Origin: a virus
Direction: 5' to 3' (one strand)
Virus record (IMG/VR): IMGVR_UViG_3300037010_003037
Span: 83,698 to 147,697 of that record
Length of the DNA stretch: 64,000 bases
In this document: positions 44,257 to 53,177 of the stretch, in pieces
How the letters are laid out: each line of letters starts with the position of its first letter
Position numbering within the stretch: position 1 is the stretch's first letter
Position numbers and translations under genes: made by a program
The notes under the pieces: generated by a model
What the model saw: only the letters and a program-made list of their open reading frames with translations
Told to the model about the DNA's origin: nothing
The model's database searches: none

Positions 44257-46428
44257 TTACACTGTCCGACGTAGTTGACTATTGTCATTATCTCTTGATT
44301 CAGAGAATGATCCGGTAACATCAAACGGTATCAAGTTAAGTGATTGGTAAAATTCACCCTCAGCAAAATGATGTTTGATAAAAATTATCATGTATAATCC
44401 TTTGAAGAAGAATTCATCGGTGAACATTAATTCACCTTTTTTGTACTGACCAGTAAAATCTACGTTTGGCGCCAAAATGTTTATCTTAATAAAAATCGGA
44501 GATGTTGCAACATCAGCACCATTCAATAGCGTGTCATCTTGTGGATTTGATGGAGCTATTAGTTTTTGAAGACGCGGACCATAATATTCAGAATAATATT
44601 GCGCTTTAGCTGATGATAGTCTACCTGCTATGTAATTCAAATAGTTGCTTTCAGCCTCTGTTTGAGTCTGCCTATAGAATTTTTCAAGCGTTGGGGTGTC
44701 AATGATTTCTCCATGTGGTGCAATACCACCACGCTCTTCCCTGCCAGCGTATTTTTCCAAAATATTTGGATTACCACGAATAATCATATCTAGGTTTAAA
44801 GAGCTAATGAAGTGCATGTACGCGAGAGTGCGTGTATATTCCTGCTTAGCTTTAAACACAGCAACTGCATCTTCACGCTTTATATCTTCTGTACTTTGTG
44901 AATTGTTGTTTTGAATTTGATCTTTTGTTTGAATAGGTGGAAAAATTGGATCATTAGGGCGAAGAATAGGGGCAAAGTCTTTAGATGTCGGTCTACCTTT
45001 AGCTACTTTCTTTACGTCATCTACTGTATTGCCTTGAGAAGCATTAGTAGCAAATCTGTTGCCACCAATATCAACTTCAGTATCTAGCGCTATTGCGCTT
45101 TCTGGCAAATATTGAATCCTCAAGTCTTTAATATGGCTGTTAAATCCAGTAAAAATGTAATCATATGTAATGACGTTTTTAACACCATGAAGGTTTCTTA
45201 AGGCAGATGGATTTTTATTTGTAGATGTTTGATCTTTTGAAATAGGCTTAGGAATTTTAACGGGATAGATATCAATGTGAATAAGGTATGTATTGTGATT
45301 AGTAGTAATATTAGTTACTGTTTTAAACGTATAACCATTTCCAGATTTGATTGCTTCTTGACTTGCAAGTTTTAAGAATTGAGGAGAGCTTTCAAGAATT
45401 TTCTTGATAGCATCTGTGATCGTAGTCGTGTTAGAAAATGATAGTTCATAGTAGCGGTCTGACTTTTGCTGCTTTTCTTCTTCAGAATAAGGGTTTTTTG
45501 TTTTTTCTTGCTCGACCTGTGCATTTGCTTTAGCGATAAACATCTGCTCTTCTCGTTTAGATGGAAGAGCTGTTGTTACTTTAAAATCATTTGCCCAGTT
45601 GAATGGGTGTTTGTCTGGTAAAGTAATCATGTATTGGACCAGCTTACCAAACTTTACATCATTAGTGTTTGTATTTCCATCAGTACTGCTTGCATTAAAT
45701 GCATCATTAGTGTATTTTTGAAAATATTGAAGTGACTGAATGTTAAGTCTTTTCTCTAAATTCAAAATCATTTGACCAACAGTTGGCGGTCCACCCTGAG
45801 TCGTAACAGAATTCACATTGTAAAGGCTGTTTATGTGTTCAAGTGCTTGTCCCAGTTGAGGAGCACCTTCTGATTCCATAAATTCAATATCATAGACAGA
45901 CCCACTGCTGGTAAATTCAAAAGCCATCAACAAAAGAATCAACGGAATATTTGTAATTGCGACAGTTTCAGTAGTACCATCGTCCTTATGACCAATGAAA
46001 ATAATAGACAGTAAAAAGAATGCTGATGCACGAGTTGTTTTTAGCTTATTACGAAGAGTGTCAGCAAGAAAATTAAAGAACGTTAAACCTGTTGTGTCTA
46101 TTAGCTTTACGCGCGTAGATGTTGCCGGAACGGAAGGATTTACACGATTTCCAGTACCATAGATGTGTTCCATTTCCAGCTCGATGATCGAATACTGGGA
46201 AAATCGACGAGTATCAAGCAAAAGATAAGCAGATTCACCGTCAATATCAATTTTATCACCAAGTGATGCGCTCTCAACAGCAGAAAGAACACGTGCCTTT
46301 CCATTAACCGGCTGAATCATTTTTCTAAAGGCTTCAGTCGTGTTAGCTACTGTCATTATGTAATGATATGAGTATGTTCTAAAATTATCCAGCGGGTTTG
46401 GATAATTACTTCCAAGTGGTCCTGACAT
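44257..46428 (-). CDS. Putative baseplate hub protein (gp27-position, 723 aa)
   Basis: This gene lies between the gp53-like and gp5-like genes, where related myoviruses encode a hub protein holding the spike. The N-terminus has a beta-rich region (SAYLLLDTRRFSQYSIIELE) and the rest is mixed with long charged helices (EQEKTKNPYSEEEKQQKSD). I see no clear gp27 signature, so the call rests on position and size. Confidence 0.55.
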   Translation of the reverse strand: MSGPLGSNYPNPLDNFRTYSYHYIMTVANTTEAFRKMIQPVNGKARVLSAVESASLGDKIDIDGESAYLLLDTRRFSQYSIIELEMEHIYGTGNRVNPSVPATSTRVKLIDTTGLTFFNFLADTLRNKLKTTRASAFFLLSIIFIGHKDDGTTETVAITNIPLILLLMAFEFTSSGSVYDIEFMESEGAPQLGQALEHINSLYNVNSVTTQGGPPTVGQMILNLEKRLNIQSLQYFQKYTNDAFNASSTDGNTNTNDVKFGKLVQYMITLPDKHPFNWANDFKVTTALPSKREEQMFIAKANAQVEQEKTKNPYSEEEKQQKSDRYYELSFSNTTTITDAIKKILESSPQFLKLASQEAIKSGNGYTFKTVTNITTNHNTYLIHIDIYPVKIPKPISKDQTSTNKNPSALRNLHGVKNVITYDYIFTGFNSHIKDLRIQYLPESAIALDTEVDIGGNRFATNASQGNTVDDVKKVAKGRPTSKDFAPILRPNDPIFPPIQTKDQIQNNNSQSTEDIKREDAVAVFKAKQEYTRTLAYMHFISSLNLDMIIRGNPNILEKYAGREERGGIAPHGEIIDTPTLEKFYRQTQTEAESNYLNYIAGRLSSAKAQYYSEYYGPRLQKLIAPSNPQDDTLLNGADVATSPIFIKINILAPNVDFTGQYKKGELMFTDEFFFKGLYMIIFIKHHFAEGEFYQSLNLIPFDVTGSFSESRDNDNSQLRRTV

Positions 46429-46438
46429 ATGCGTTTAC

Positions 46439-46816
46439 TTAAATTATGATTGGAGAAATTGTATTTACCGGTTGCTTCTTGCTTGGAATTCCACCCTTAC
46501 GATTATTAAGCATTAATGGTAACCTGGATTTAGATGGTATTAGAAGAATTCTTCCTGCAACTACTTCTGAAAAAGGATTTAGAATGTTGTTGTACTGAGC
46601 CAATACCCACCACCATCTTGGTTCATTGTAGAAAACTGAAGAAATCAGATCAAGTCTTCCTTCATAGAAGTTTTCTACAGTGTAAACGATGTCAGATGGA
46701 TCTTGCTCAAATAACGAGCGTTCCCACCACTCAATAAAGCCATTTGCAGTTTCAGTTTCGCCACCGCCAACGTATCGTGAATACTTATTAAAAAGGGAAT
46801 TAGAATTGTTCGACAT
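46439..46816 (-). CDS. 53: Baseplate wedge protein (gp53/LysM-like type)
   Basis: The pattern EGRLDLISSVFYNEPRWWWV, then AQYNNILNPFSEVVAGR, then ILLIPS is that of gp53-type baseplate proteins with a LysM-like core: a Trp-rich strand followed by 'N.I..P...... G..L.IP'. It is shorter (125 aa) than T4 gp53 (196 aa). It lies between the gp48-like gene and the hub gene. Confidence 0.65.
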   Translation of the reverse strand: MSNNSNSLFNKYSRYVGGGETETANGFIEWWERSLFEQDPSDIVYTVENFYEGRLDLISSVFYNEPRWWWVLAQYNNILNPFSEVVAGRILLIPSKSRLPLMLNNRKGGIPSKKQPVNTISPIII

Positions 46817-46849
46817 TTTTTCTTTTAAATATTAGTTAAGTTTAACTAA

Positions 46850-47947
46850 TTAAAACGTAGAAGGTGCTTCAGGATTAAAGCTTTCAGATGGAATGTTAAT
46901 ATCATTATTTTCTTCTACATTAATATTTGCTGGTTGTGAAGTATCTAGAGAACTTGGATTTGTTTCTGACATAACTGAAGTCTGCGGTTTTTTATCTTGT
47001 CCAGTACGATTTATCGCGCTAAATGCTAATGGCATATTTCCAAACTGATAATCACGAATGCTAAAGCCACTATATTCGGCTGGCGACCATGCTTCTTTTA
47101 AGTTAACTGTAACATTAAGAACTACTGGAAATGGTCTATTTTCACCAGTATCAGCATCAGTTGCTGGAAGATAATCTACATCATTTGGCCATGAAATACT
47201 ATAACTTTCAAGCACGCACTTCACTGGGCCTATCATGTTCTTTCCATACGCTGTAAGCGTAAGAATTGGTGGTGGTGCGCCAAGAAGATATGGGTCAGTT
47301 CTTTTTGTCCCCTCACCATAATATGGCATTACCCACGTTCTGATAGTATTTACCATCATAAGGTTTTTTGTTGCTTCTTCTACATTACGAGAAATCAGCC
47401 TGCCATTAACAGTCCATGATCTTGAAGACGTTGACTTGTACTTTAGAATTTCACCAGGATGATGAAGAGGTGAAAATGGGTCATATTGAGCTGAACGGCC
47501 TTCATCAATCGTTGGCATTACGTCAAACACCACATCCATGAAGCCAAAAGGTTCCTGGGTGATGGTAACCTTCATTTCGCTCATTGGTGGTGTTTTTTTA
47601 CTATTAAGGAAATTTGCTGGTGGATGAGGAGGGTCTTTTTGACCAACTTTTCCAAGCAACCTGTTTGTAGAAGCCTCTTTAATCGCTATCTGATTATTTT
47701 CATAAACCATTTTCACTTGTTGAGTAATACTATTGAAATTTTTAGCATTACCCTGGTTTACTACTTTATCAATAGCTTCCCCAGCTTTTTGTGCTGAAGA
47801 CGGAATTCCATAATTTGAAGTTATTAGTGATGGAGCACTTTCGGTTTGAGAAATAACCTCACCTACAGTTTGCGAAGCATCATTTATTCCTTGTTGAACT
47901 GGAACATTTAATGCTTGTTTTATGGTATCAGCAATATTGAATGGCAT
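46850..47947 (-). CDS. 48: Baseplate tail-tube junction protein (gp48-like)
   Basis: The 365-residue protein is the same length as T4 gp48 (364 aa). After a helical, Gln/Asn-rich N-terminus, the main domain contains PFGFMDVVFDVMPTIDEGRS, SSRSWTVNGRLISRN and SYSISWPNDVDYLP, features of the tube-initiator proteins gp48/gp54. These form the first rings on which the tail tube grows. Its position at the upstream end of the baseplate run, next to the gp53-like gene, supports this. A gp54 counterpart was not found in the window. Confidence 0.7.
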   Translation of the reverse strand: MPFNIADTIKQALNVPVQQGINDASQTVGEVISQTESAPSLITSNYGIPSSAQKAGEAIDKVVNQGNAKNFNSITQQVKMVYENNQIAIKEASTNRLLGKVGQKDPPHPPANFLNSKKTPPMSEMKVTITQEPFGFMDVVFDVMPTIDEGRSAQYDPFSPLHHPGEILKYKSTSSRSWTVNGRLISRNVEEATKNLMMVNTIRTWVMPYYGEGTKRTDPYLLGAPPPILTLTAYGKNMIGPVKCVLESYSISWPNDVDYLPATDADTGENRPFPVVLNVTVNLKEAWSPAEYSGFSIRDYQFGNMPLAFSAINRTGQDKKPQTSVMSETNPSSLDTSQPANINVEENNDINIPSESFNPEAPSTF

Positions 47948-47949
47948 GA

Positions 47950-48651
47950 TTATTCACTTAATGATATTTTAATCTTTTCAAACATTCTTTTAGCCAGGGT
48001 CGGGTTATGCTCTAAACCAACAATTTTAGCAAATTCTTCTTCAAATCCAAGCTCAACAGCCCGTCTAGCAAGAGAACCAGATACAAGATCTGTGTCAATA
48101 TCACCATTGCTTTTTAATGCGTTTAGCGCTTTATCCATAGCTGATTGTTTAACATCTTTAGCTGTTTCAATTGCTTTAGCATCTCTGTCAAGAAGAATCT
48201 TGTAATGATGAATTGGTTTACCGTCAGGATAAGTAAAATGCTTGTCTAAGATCCGCGCATAGTCATCAATTCTATCTGTTCCAGCAGCAATTGCAATTGG
48301 TTCCATTCCTTTGTCTCTTAGCATTGCTAGCGCGTTAAACGCGTTAGTAGCTGTCATAAAATTTACCCCATTTGCGTGACCAGAAGATTTCATAAATAGT
48401 ATACGATCTTCTACTGATAATGGGTTTCTTTTTTTATCAGAATCAGATTTACTTCCACCAATTACAACCACAACAGGATTTGCATCAAGGCCTAGTTTTT
48501 TATGGGTTCTGATAAATTTCTTTACCTTATCAATAACTGCATAATGACCTCGGGTTGGTGGGTTGAATCGTCCTATGATGACAGCAACCTTTTTTGAACC
48601 CATAGGTGGCAAATTTTCAAAAAGTTGTGTAAGTTGCAATTGTTCGTCCAT
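47950..48651 (-). CDS. HIGH-superfamily nucleotidyltransferase (NMN/cytidylyltransferase-like)
   Basis: The N-terminal VAVIIGRFNPPTRGHYAVID contains the G-R-F-x-P-x-x-x-G-H nucleotide-binding motif, and VSGSLARRA near the C-terminus matches the second substrate motif (ISSTxxR type). These enzymes transfer a nucleotide to NMN, pantetheine phosphate or similar small molecules; sequence alone does not tell which. The gene has its own late promoter and heads the baseplate run. It may act in NAD metabolism or be carried in the virion. Only 2 bases separate it from the gp48-like gene. Confidence 0.72.
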   Translation of the reverse strand: MDEQLQLTQLFENLPPMGSKKVAVIIGRFNPPTRGHYAVIDKVKKFIRTHKKLGLDANPVVVVIGGSKSDSDKKRNPLSVEDRILFMKSSGHANGVNFMTATNAFNALAMLRDKGMEPIAIAAGTDRIDDYARILDKHFTYPDGKPIHHYKILLDRDAKAIETAKDVKQSAMDKALNALKSNGDIDTDLVSGSLARRAVELGFEEEFAKIVGLEHNPTLAKRMFEKIKISLSE

Positions 48652-48680
48652 GTCTTTATCCTAAAACAGATTGACATAAG

Positions 48681-48688
48681 TATTTATG
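48681..48688 (-). promoter_or_regulatory. T4-type late promoter variant (CATAAATA, minus strand)
   Basis: The plus strand reads TATTTATG, 30 bases upstream of the nucleotidyltransferase gene. It could drive the minus-strand baseplate cluster. Confidence 0.65.
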
Positions 48689-48717
48689 GTCTAAACAAAT
48701 CATTCAAAAACATGAAG

Positions 48718-48746
48718 TTTACATAAAGGGAATAACATGGTATAAT
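48718..48746 (+). promoter_or_regulatory. Sigma70-type promoter upstream of the late sigma gene
   Basis: TTTACA (48718-48723) and TATAAT (48741-48746) are 17 bases apart, with TGG before TATAAT giving an extended -10. It precedes gp55, so the late sigma factor itself is likely transcribed by the host polymerase before late genes. Confidence 0.75.
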
Positions 48747-48787
48747 GAAATTATTCTCCTTGTGTAACACTATAGGAGAACTTTACT

Positions 48788-49639
48788 TTGATTTCACGTT
48801 CCAAAACTAAAACTAAAACTAAAACTAAAACTAAAACAAAAAGAGAAAAGTCAACGACAACCATAGGTCACTATGTACGTAATGCAGATTTACTGCCAGC
48901 TGTCATAGAAGCAAAAGAACTTGGGGTGGTTACTGATAAGCTAATCAAGATGATCTGGCTTATCGCTGAACGATACTCTAGGAAAGCAAATTTCGTAGGA
49001 TACTCTTTCAGAGAGGATATGGTCTCAGCTGCAGTTGAGAACCTATGTAAAAACGCCCTTAAGTTTGATCATGAAAAGTATTCTAATCCTTTCTCTTTCT
49101 ATACTACAGCGATTCATAATTCTTTTCTGCAATTTATGGCAGAAGAGAAAAAACATCGCACGCTTCGTGATACCCTTTTAATTGATGCAGGAGCAAATCC
49201 AAGCTTCAACTTCATGGAAGATGAACTTGATGAGACACAGTTAGAAATTAAAGAATCAGATGAATATTACGTGGCCAAGAAAAAATCTATCAGTGAAGAA
49301 GATGATAATATTGAGATGTTAGATGAACGGGTACCACGCGTTCCATATGAAGAAAAGATTCGTTATCGGGATCGTATTCCAAGTGAGGTTAAAATATATG
49401 GACCAGATGATGTTGAGATTGATCCTGTAACTGGTGATATCATCATCAAGTCTAAGGAACAGGTTAATGGAATTCCAGCGTATGAAAGGAGCGTGAGTAA
49501 GCCAGAACAGGTTGAAGAAGTCAAGACAAAGCGTAAGCCACAAACGGTAAAGACTGATGCTGAAAAGAAACCTACGGTTAAAAAGACCGTGAAAGGTGAT
49601 GTTGCTGAGAAAAAGACAAAAACTACTAAGGTGAAGTAA
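48788..49639 (+). CDS. 55: Late-transcription sigma factor (gp55-like)
   Basis: The core region (residues about 55-125) resembles T4 gp55: IAERYSRKANFVGYSFREDM, then KFDHEKYSNPFSFYTTAIHN, then FLQFMAEEKKHR. gp55 redirects host RNA polymerase to TATAAATA promoters, abundant here. The product is much longer (283 aa) than T4 gp55 (185 aa), with a Thr-Lys repeat at the N-terminus and a Lys-rich tail. T4 gp55 ends in a clamp-binding SLDFLYE peptide; no such tail is seen at this C-terminus, though SFNFMED (139-145) is a possible internal equivalent. Confidence 0.8.
   Translation: MISRSKTKTKTKTKTKTKREKSTTTIGHYVRNADLLPAVIEAKELGVVTDKLIKMIWLIAERYSRKANFVGYSFREDMVSAAVENLCKNALKFDHEKYSNPFSFYTTAIHNSFLQFMAEEKKHRTLRDTLLIDAGANPSFNFMEDELDETQLEIKESDEYYVAKKKSISEEDDNIEMLDERVPRVPYEEKIRYRDRIPSEVKIYGPDDVEIDPVTGDIIIKSKEQVNGIPAYERSVSKPEQVEEVKTKRKPQTVKTDAEKKPTVKKTVKGDVAEKKTKTTKVK
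48806..48840 (+). repeat. Tandem ACTAAA repeat in gp55 N-terminus
   Basis: ACTAAA repeats five times, then ACAAAA, encoding alternating Thr and Lys. The short units are prone to slippage and leave the frame intact when gained or lost. Confidence 0.9.
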
Positions 49640-49641
49640 CC

Positions 49642-50697
49642 ATGCAAGTACGCAATAAAGGTTCTTCACTGAAGAAGGTTGCGATGTTCACTGATATTCA
49701 TTTTGGTAAGAAGAATAATTCTATTCAGCACAATCAAGACTGTTTAGATTTTGTTACATGGTTTTGTTCAAAGGTTAAAGAAGAGCGTGATGTAAGTCAT
49801 GTTGTGTTCTTAGGTGACTGGTTTGAAAACAGAAATTCAGTGAACGTCATGACTATGAATTTTGCCTATGAAGCGCTGAAGCTTCTGAATGGTTTAAATG
49901 TTCCAATTTACATTATTATCGGCAACCATGATCTTTATCATCGCGAAAACAGAAAAGTCTTCTCAACAAAGGTCTTTGAACAGTTTGAGAATGTTACACT
50001 TGTAAATGAACCGACTGTAATTGATAACACTGTTCTAGTGTGTCCGTTTTTGTTCAAAAATGAATATTCAGAACTGGCCAAGTATTCCAAGCTCCCATAT
50101 TGGATGGGTCACTTTGAATTTCGTAACTTTGTTGTGACTGGATCTGATAGACGCATGGAACATGGCCCAGATCACAAACAGTTCAGTGAGCCTACATACA
50201 TTTTCTCTGGACATTTTCACAAACGTCAAGCAATTGACAATGTCGTTTATATTGGTAATGTTTTTCCCATGGACTATGGTGATGCTTGGGATGATGCACG
50301 TGGTATGTGCATTCTTAACACAGAAGATGATGATGTTACGTTTATTGATTGGGAAGACTGCCCAAAATATCGTAAAGTAAAATTGTCAGATGTAATTAGT
50401 GATAACGCTCCAATTTTTCCGTCAAAATGTAGAGTACGTTGTTTAATTGATATTGATATTGGATATTCTGATGCTCAAATCTTAAAAGAAGAAATGGTGA
50501 AACAGCTTGAATTAAGAGAATTTTCTCTTGAAGAAAACTTAAATGAGCGCAAGGATGCTATTGCTGGTGAAGATGTTCTGGAGAACTTTGATCTAAGCTC
50601 ACTTAATGATGCTGTGATCAAAATGCTTCAAACTGGCATATCAGGTACAGCCACAATTGATCCAGAACGTTTAGTAGACATTTACCAGCAATTATAA
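49642..50697 (+). CDS. 47: Recombination nuclease subunit gp47 (Mre11-like)
   Basis: The calcineurin-type phosphoesterase motifs are present in order: FTDIHFGKKNN, VVFLGDWFENR, IIIGNHDLYHR and FSGHFHKRQ. Length (351 aa) is near T4 gp47 (339 aa). With gp46 it forms the SbcCD/Mre11-Rad50-type complex that resects ends for recombination-dependent replication. A ribosome-binding AAGGTG precedes the start and only 2 bases separate it from gp55. Confidence 0.92.
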   Translation: MQVRNKGSSLKKVAMFTDIHFGKKNNSIQHNQDCLDFVTWFCSKVKEERDVSHVVFLGDWFENRNSVNVMTMNFAYEALKLLNGLNVPIYIIIGNHDLYHRENRKVFSTKVFEQFENVTLVNEPTVIDNTVLVCPFLFKNEYSELAKYSKLPYWMGHFEFRNFVVTGSDRRMEHGPDHKQFSEPTYIFSGHFHKRQAIDNVVYIGNVFPMDYGDAWDDARGMCILNTEDDDVTFIDWEDCPKYRKVKLSDVISDNAPIFPSKCRVRCLIDIDIGYSDAQILKEEMVKQLELREFSLEENLNERKDAIAGEDVLENFDLSSLNDAVIKMLQTGISGTATIDPERLVDIYQQL

Positions 50698-50774
50698 TGA
50701 TGAATAATAGTGTGTTGAATCTCGTACAAAACTGTGTGTAAATGATTAACAATATCAAATTAGCTTAACACAAT

Positions 50775-51038
50775 ATGAGTAAACCAGTTAATTTTAAACA
50801 ATTACAGATTCGAAATTTTTTGTCTTTCGGAAACAATCTTACATCAATTGACCTCACGCATTGTGGCTCAACACTAGTTATGGGAGAGAATGTAGACGCT
50901 AACAGTAACAACGGTGCTGGAAAATGTGTACAAGGTAAAACTCTTATAAAAATTCGAAATAAACGAACAGGAGAAATCCAGACCGTTTCAATTGGAGATT
51001 TTTTTGAGAGCTTACAAAAGCCTAAAGAAAAAAGTTGA
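50775..51038 (+). CDS. 46: gp46 (Rad50-like) N-terminal fragment fused to an intein N-segment
   Basis: Residues 1-50 are the start of a Rad50/SbcC ATPase (LQIRNFLSFGNNLTSIDL, ending SNNGAGK, the Walker A loop). Residues 51-87 switch to an intein N-segment: Cys51 begins CVQGKTLIKIRNK, matching intein block A. The ORF then stops at TGA 51036. In an uninterrupted protein the Walker A sequence would continue as GAGK-TT, and exactly TTIINALCYAL is found after the C-terminal intein part. So this ORF is the first half of gp46, joined only if the two intein pieces splice in trans or the stops are bypassed. Confidence 0.85.
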   Translation: MSKPVNFKQLQIRNFLSFGNNLTSIDLTHCGSTLVMGENVDANSNNGAGKCVQGKTLIKIRNKRTGEIQTVSIGDFFESLQKPKEKS

Positions 51039-51437
51039 TATATCTAAAACATTCATCTCAATAATAAAATGCACCAGCTTTCAGATATTGTAAATCGTAA
51101 GTTCACTGACATCATTGACATAGATGATTATGAGATTGAGACGGACACAGGGTGGGTACCAGTTACACATCTTTGCAAAACAATCCCATATGATGTTTGG
51201 CAAATTGAGACAATAAATGGGTCAAAATTAGAATGTGCTGATGATCATATTTTGTTCACAGCAGATCTAAAGCAAGTTTTTGCTAAAGATCTACATGTAG
51301 GCGATTTGGTTTATACTAGAAATGGACCTCTTCCCATCAGCAAGATTCAAAAAACTGAACGTGTTGAGCAAATGTTTGACGTGCAAGTTGATCACCATAA
51401 TCATAGATTCTGGTCAGGTGATTATCTTTCGCATAAT
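50925..51437 (+). other. Interrupted mini-intein in the Walker A motif of gp46
   Basis: The inserted segment runs from Cys (50925) to Asn (51437) and is 513 bases, a multiple of three. It has block A (CVQGKTLIKI), block B-like (GSKLECADDHILFT), and blocks F/G (MFDVQVDHHNHRF, ending LSHN) with Thr at +1. No endonuclease domain is present. Two in-frame stops, TGA 51036 and TAA 51045, break it between block A and block B. Confidence 0.82.
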
Positions 51438-53045
51438 ACTACGATCATTAACGCGCTGTGTTACGCTCTATACAACAAACCTTTTGACAATATTTCACTT
51501 CAACGACTGATTAACTCTACCAACAACACTAAGAATACCTTGATGGAAGTTAGATTAGTGTTTAGCAAAGGTGATGATGAGTTTGAGGTATATCGTTGTC
51601 GTGGTGAAACATTCAATATTCAAGTCTATATGAATGGAGAGGACATCACCCTTGACAGTGTTGCTGAAAATGACAAGCTTGTAGAAGAGCTAATTGGTAT
51701 AAGCTATGAGCTCTTTACGAAGATTATTATCTTTTCCGGAAATTCCATTCCGTTTCTGATGATGCCAGTTTCACAGCAACGTCAGCAGATTGAAGAATTG
51801 TTCAACATTACTCTTCTCACAGAGAAGGCTGTTAAGCTTAAAGAAATCATAAAGGCAACTGAGAACAGTATTTCAATTCAAGAAGCTGTTATTCGTGAAC
51901 AAGAAGCTGCGGTGAATCTGTATAATAAACAACTAAAGGACGCAGAAAACCGAGTTGCTAAATGGGAGTCTGATAGAAACGCACAAGTCATAAGTCTTCG
52001 TGAACAACTTCAACTCATGCAAACGGTTGACATTGAAGTTGAGAAAGAGCTTCATGTTTTAACTGCCGCGCTAAAGGAAGAAGAAAACACCTTGCAACAC
52101 AAGCTAAGTAGTGCTAAGAAGGATAAAGTGACAATTTCTGCAGAGATTAAGAAGTTATCAGACGAACTTGTACACTTATTAGAAGATAAATGCCCTTACT
52201 GCTTACAACAATATGCTGGCGCGGCTGAGAAGTTAATTGAAAAACAAGATCTTCTCGAGCAAAAAAAGACTAAACTTGTAAGTCTTGAGGAAATCATCAC
52301 GACTACATCAGCTGAAGTTGCAGAACTAGTTGATCAGCGCCTGCGAGCTGCCAAGCTTATGAAGTTTTCAAGCCTTGCTGATGCTGTACGAGCAGAATCT
52401 TCTGCACAAACAGCTCAACAACGAATTGATGAATTATTGAACACTGTTAACCCGCACAGTGAAGCGCTTCAAGCTTTGCGTGAGAGCGCTGTTAAAGAAG
52501 TTGACTACGCTCAGTTAGATTTACTTAAGAAGGATTTGGATCATCAGCAGTTTCTGTTGAAATTGCTTACAGATAAAAACTCATTCATCCGGCGTCGAAT
52601 TATCCAAAAAACAATTCCATTTCTAAACAATCGTCTAATCCATTATACTAAAGAGCTTGGACTTCCACATGTTGTCATGTTTGATGATGATATGAGCTGT
52701 ACCGTATCTGAGTATGGTCGAGAACTTGATTTTGGTAACTTGTCTAGTGGTGAAAAGAAACGAGTAAATCTTTCATTATCACTTGCTTTTAGAGATGTTC
52801 TTCATCATCTGCACTCAAAGGTAAATTGTTTGTTTATTGACGAGATAGATGCATCACTCGATAGTTCTGGAGTTGAAAATGTCTTTAGATTATTAAAAAA
52901 TAAATCTCGTGATGAAGGGCTTGGACTCTGGATAATCTCACATAGACCAGAAGCTATTGGTCGATTCGACCGTTCAGTAATTGTTCGCAAAGAGAATGGG
53001 TTTAGTCGTATCGTATCTGAAGATGGAGATGAGTTTGAAGAATAA
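51069..53045 (+). CDS. 46: gp46 (Rad50-like) C-terminal fragment preceded by an intein C-segment
   Basis: Residues 1-123 are the rest of the intein, ending SHN. From Thr124 the frame is the remaining Rad50-like protein: TTIINALCYALYNK after the Walker A lysine, a coiled coil with the CPYC zinc hook (about 52191), the ABC signature LSSGEKKRVNLSLS, Walker B LFIDEIDASLD and the SHRPEA switch. It starts at ATG 51069, in the same frame as the upstream ORF but beyond two stops; no Shine-Dalgarno is visible, so re-initiation may be used. Gene 46 is important for T4 recombination, so some route to full protein is expected. Confidence 0.85.
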   Translation: MHQLSDIVNRKFTDIIDIDDYEIETDTGWVPVTHLCKTIPYDVWQIETINGSKLECADDHILFTADLKQVFAKDLHVGDLVYTRNGPLPISKIQKTERVEQMFDVQVDHHNHRFWSGDYLSHNTTIINALCYALYNKPFDNISLQRLINSTNNTKNTLMEVRLVFSKGDDEFEVYRCRGETFNIQVYMNGEDITLDSVAENDKLVEELIGISYELFTKIIIFSGNSIPFLMMPVSQQRQQIEELFNITLLTEKAVKLKEIIKATENSISIQEAVIREQEAAVNLYNKQLKDAENRVAKWESDRNAQVISLREQLQLMQTVDIEVEKELHVLTAALKEEENTLQHKLSSAKKDKVTISAEIKKLSDELVHLLEDKCPYCLQQYAGAAEKLIEKQDLLEQKKTKLVSLEEIITTTSAEVAELVDQRLRAAKLMKFSSLADAVRAESSAQTAQQRIDELLNTVNPHSEALQALRESAVKEVDYAQLDLLKKDLDHQQFLLKLLTDKNSFIRRRIIQKTIPFLNNRLIHYTKELGLPHVVMFDDDMSCTVSEYGRELDFGNLSSGEKKRVNLSLSLAFRDVLHHLHSKVNCLFIDEIDASLDSSGVENVFRLLKNKSRDEGLGLWIISHRPEAIGRFDRSVIVRKENGFSRIVSEDGDEFEE

Positions 53046-53118
53046 ACAAGTGTAGTTTCAAACTATTTTGTTCAAATTACATAAGTTGAATGTATTTGTA
53101 TTTTCACGATTGGGAAAA

Positions 53119-53126
53119 GATAAATA
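53119..53126 (+). promoter_or_regulatory. T4-type late promoter variant (GATAAATA)
   Basis: GATAAATA lies in the 132-base gap after gp46, 52 bases upstream of the nuclease gene. Confidence 0.55.
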
Positions 53127-53177
53127 GAGAGTGAACGTCTTCAGGTTCAATCTCTATCAACTTACAATTCGTGAATT

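Noticed and set aside
48788-49639. Internal SFNFMED of gp55 as the clamp-binding tail
   Set aside because: In T4 the tail is at the extreme C-terminus and free; here about 140 residues follow, so the resemblance may be fortuitous. Mentioned only as a possibility.
50925-51437. Group I intron as explanation of the gp46 interruption
   Set aside because: The insert encodes intein blocks A, B, F and G in frame with both exteins, with Cys at the start and His-Asn then Thr at the end. An intron would not need this coding pattern.
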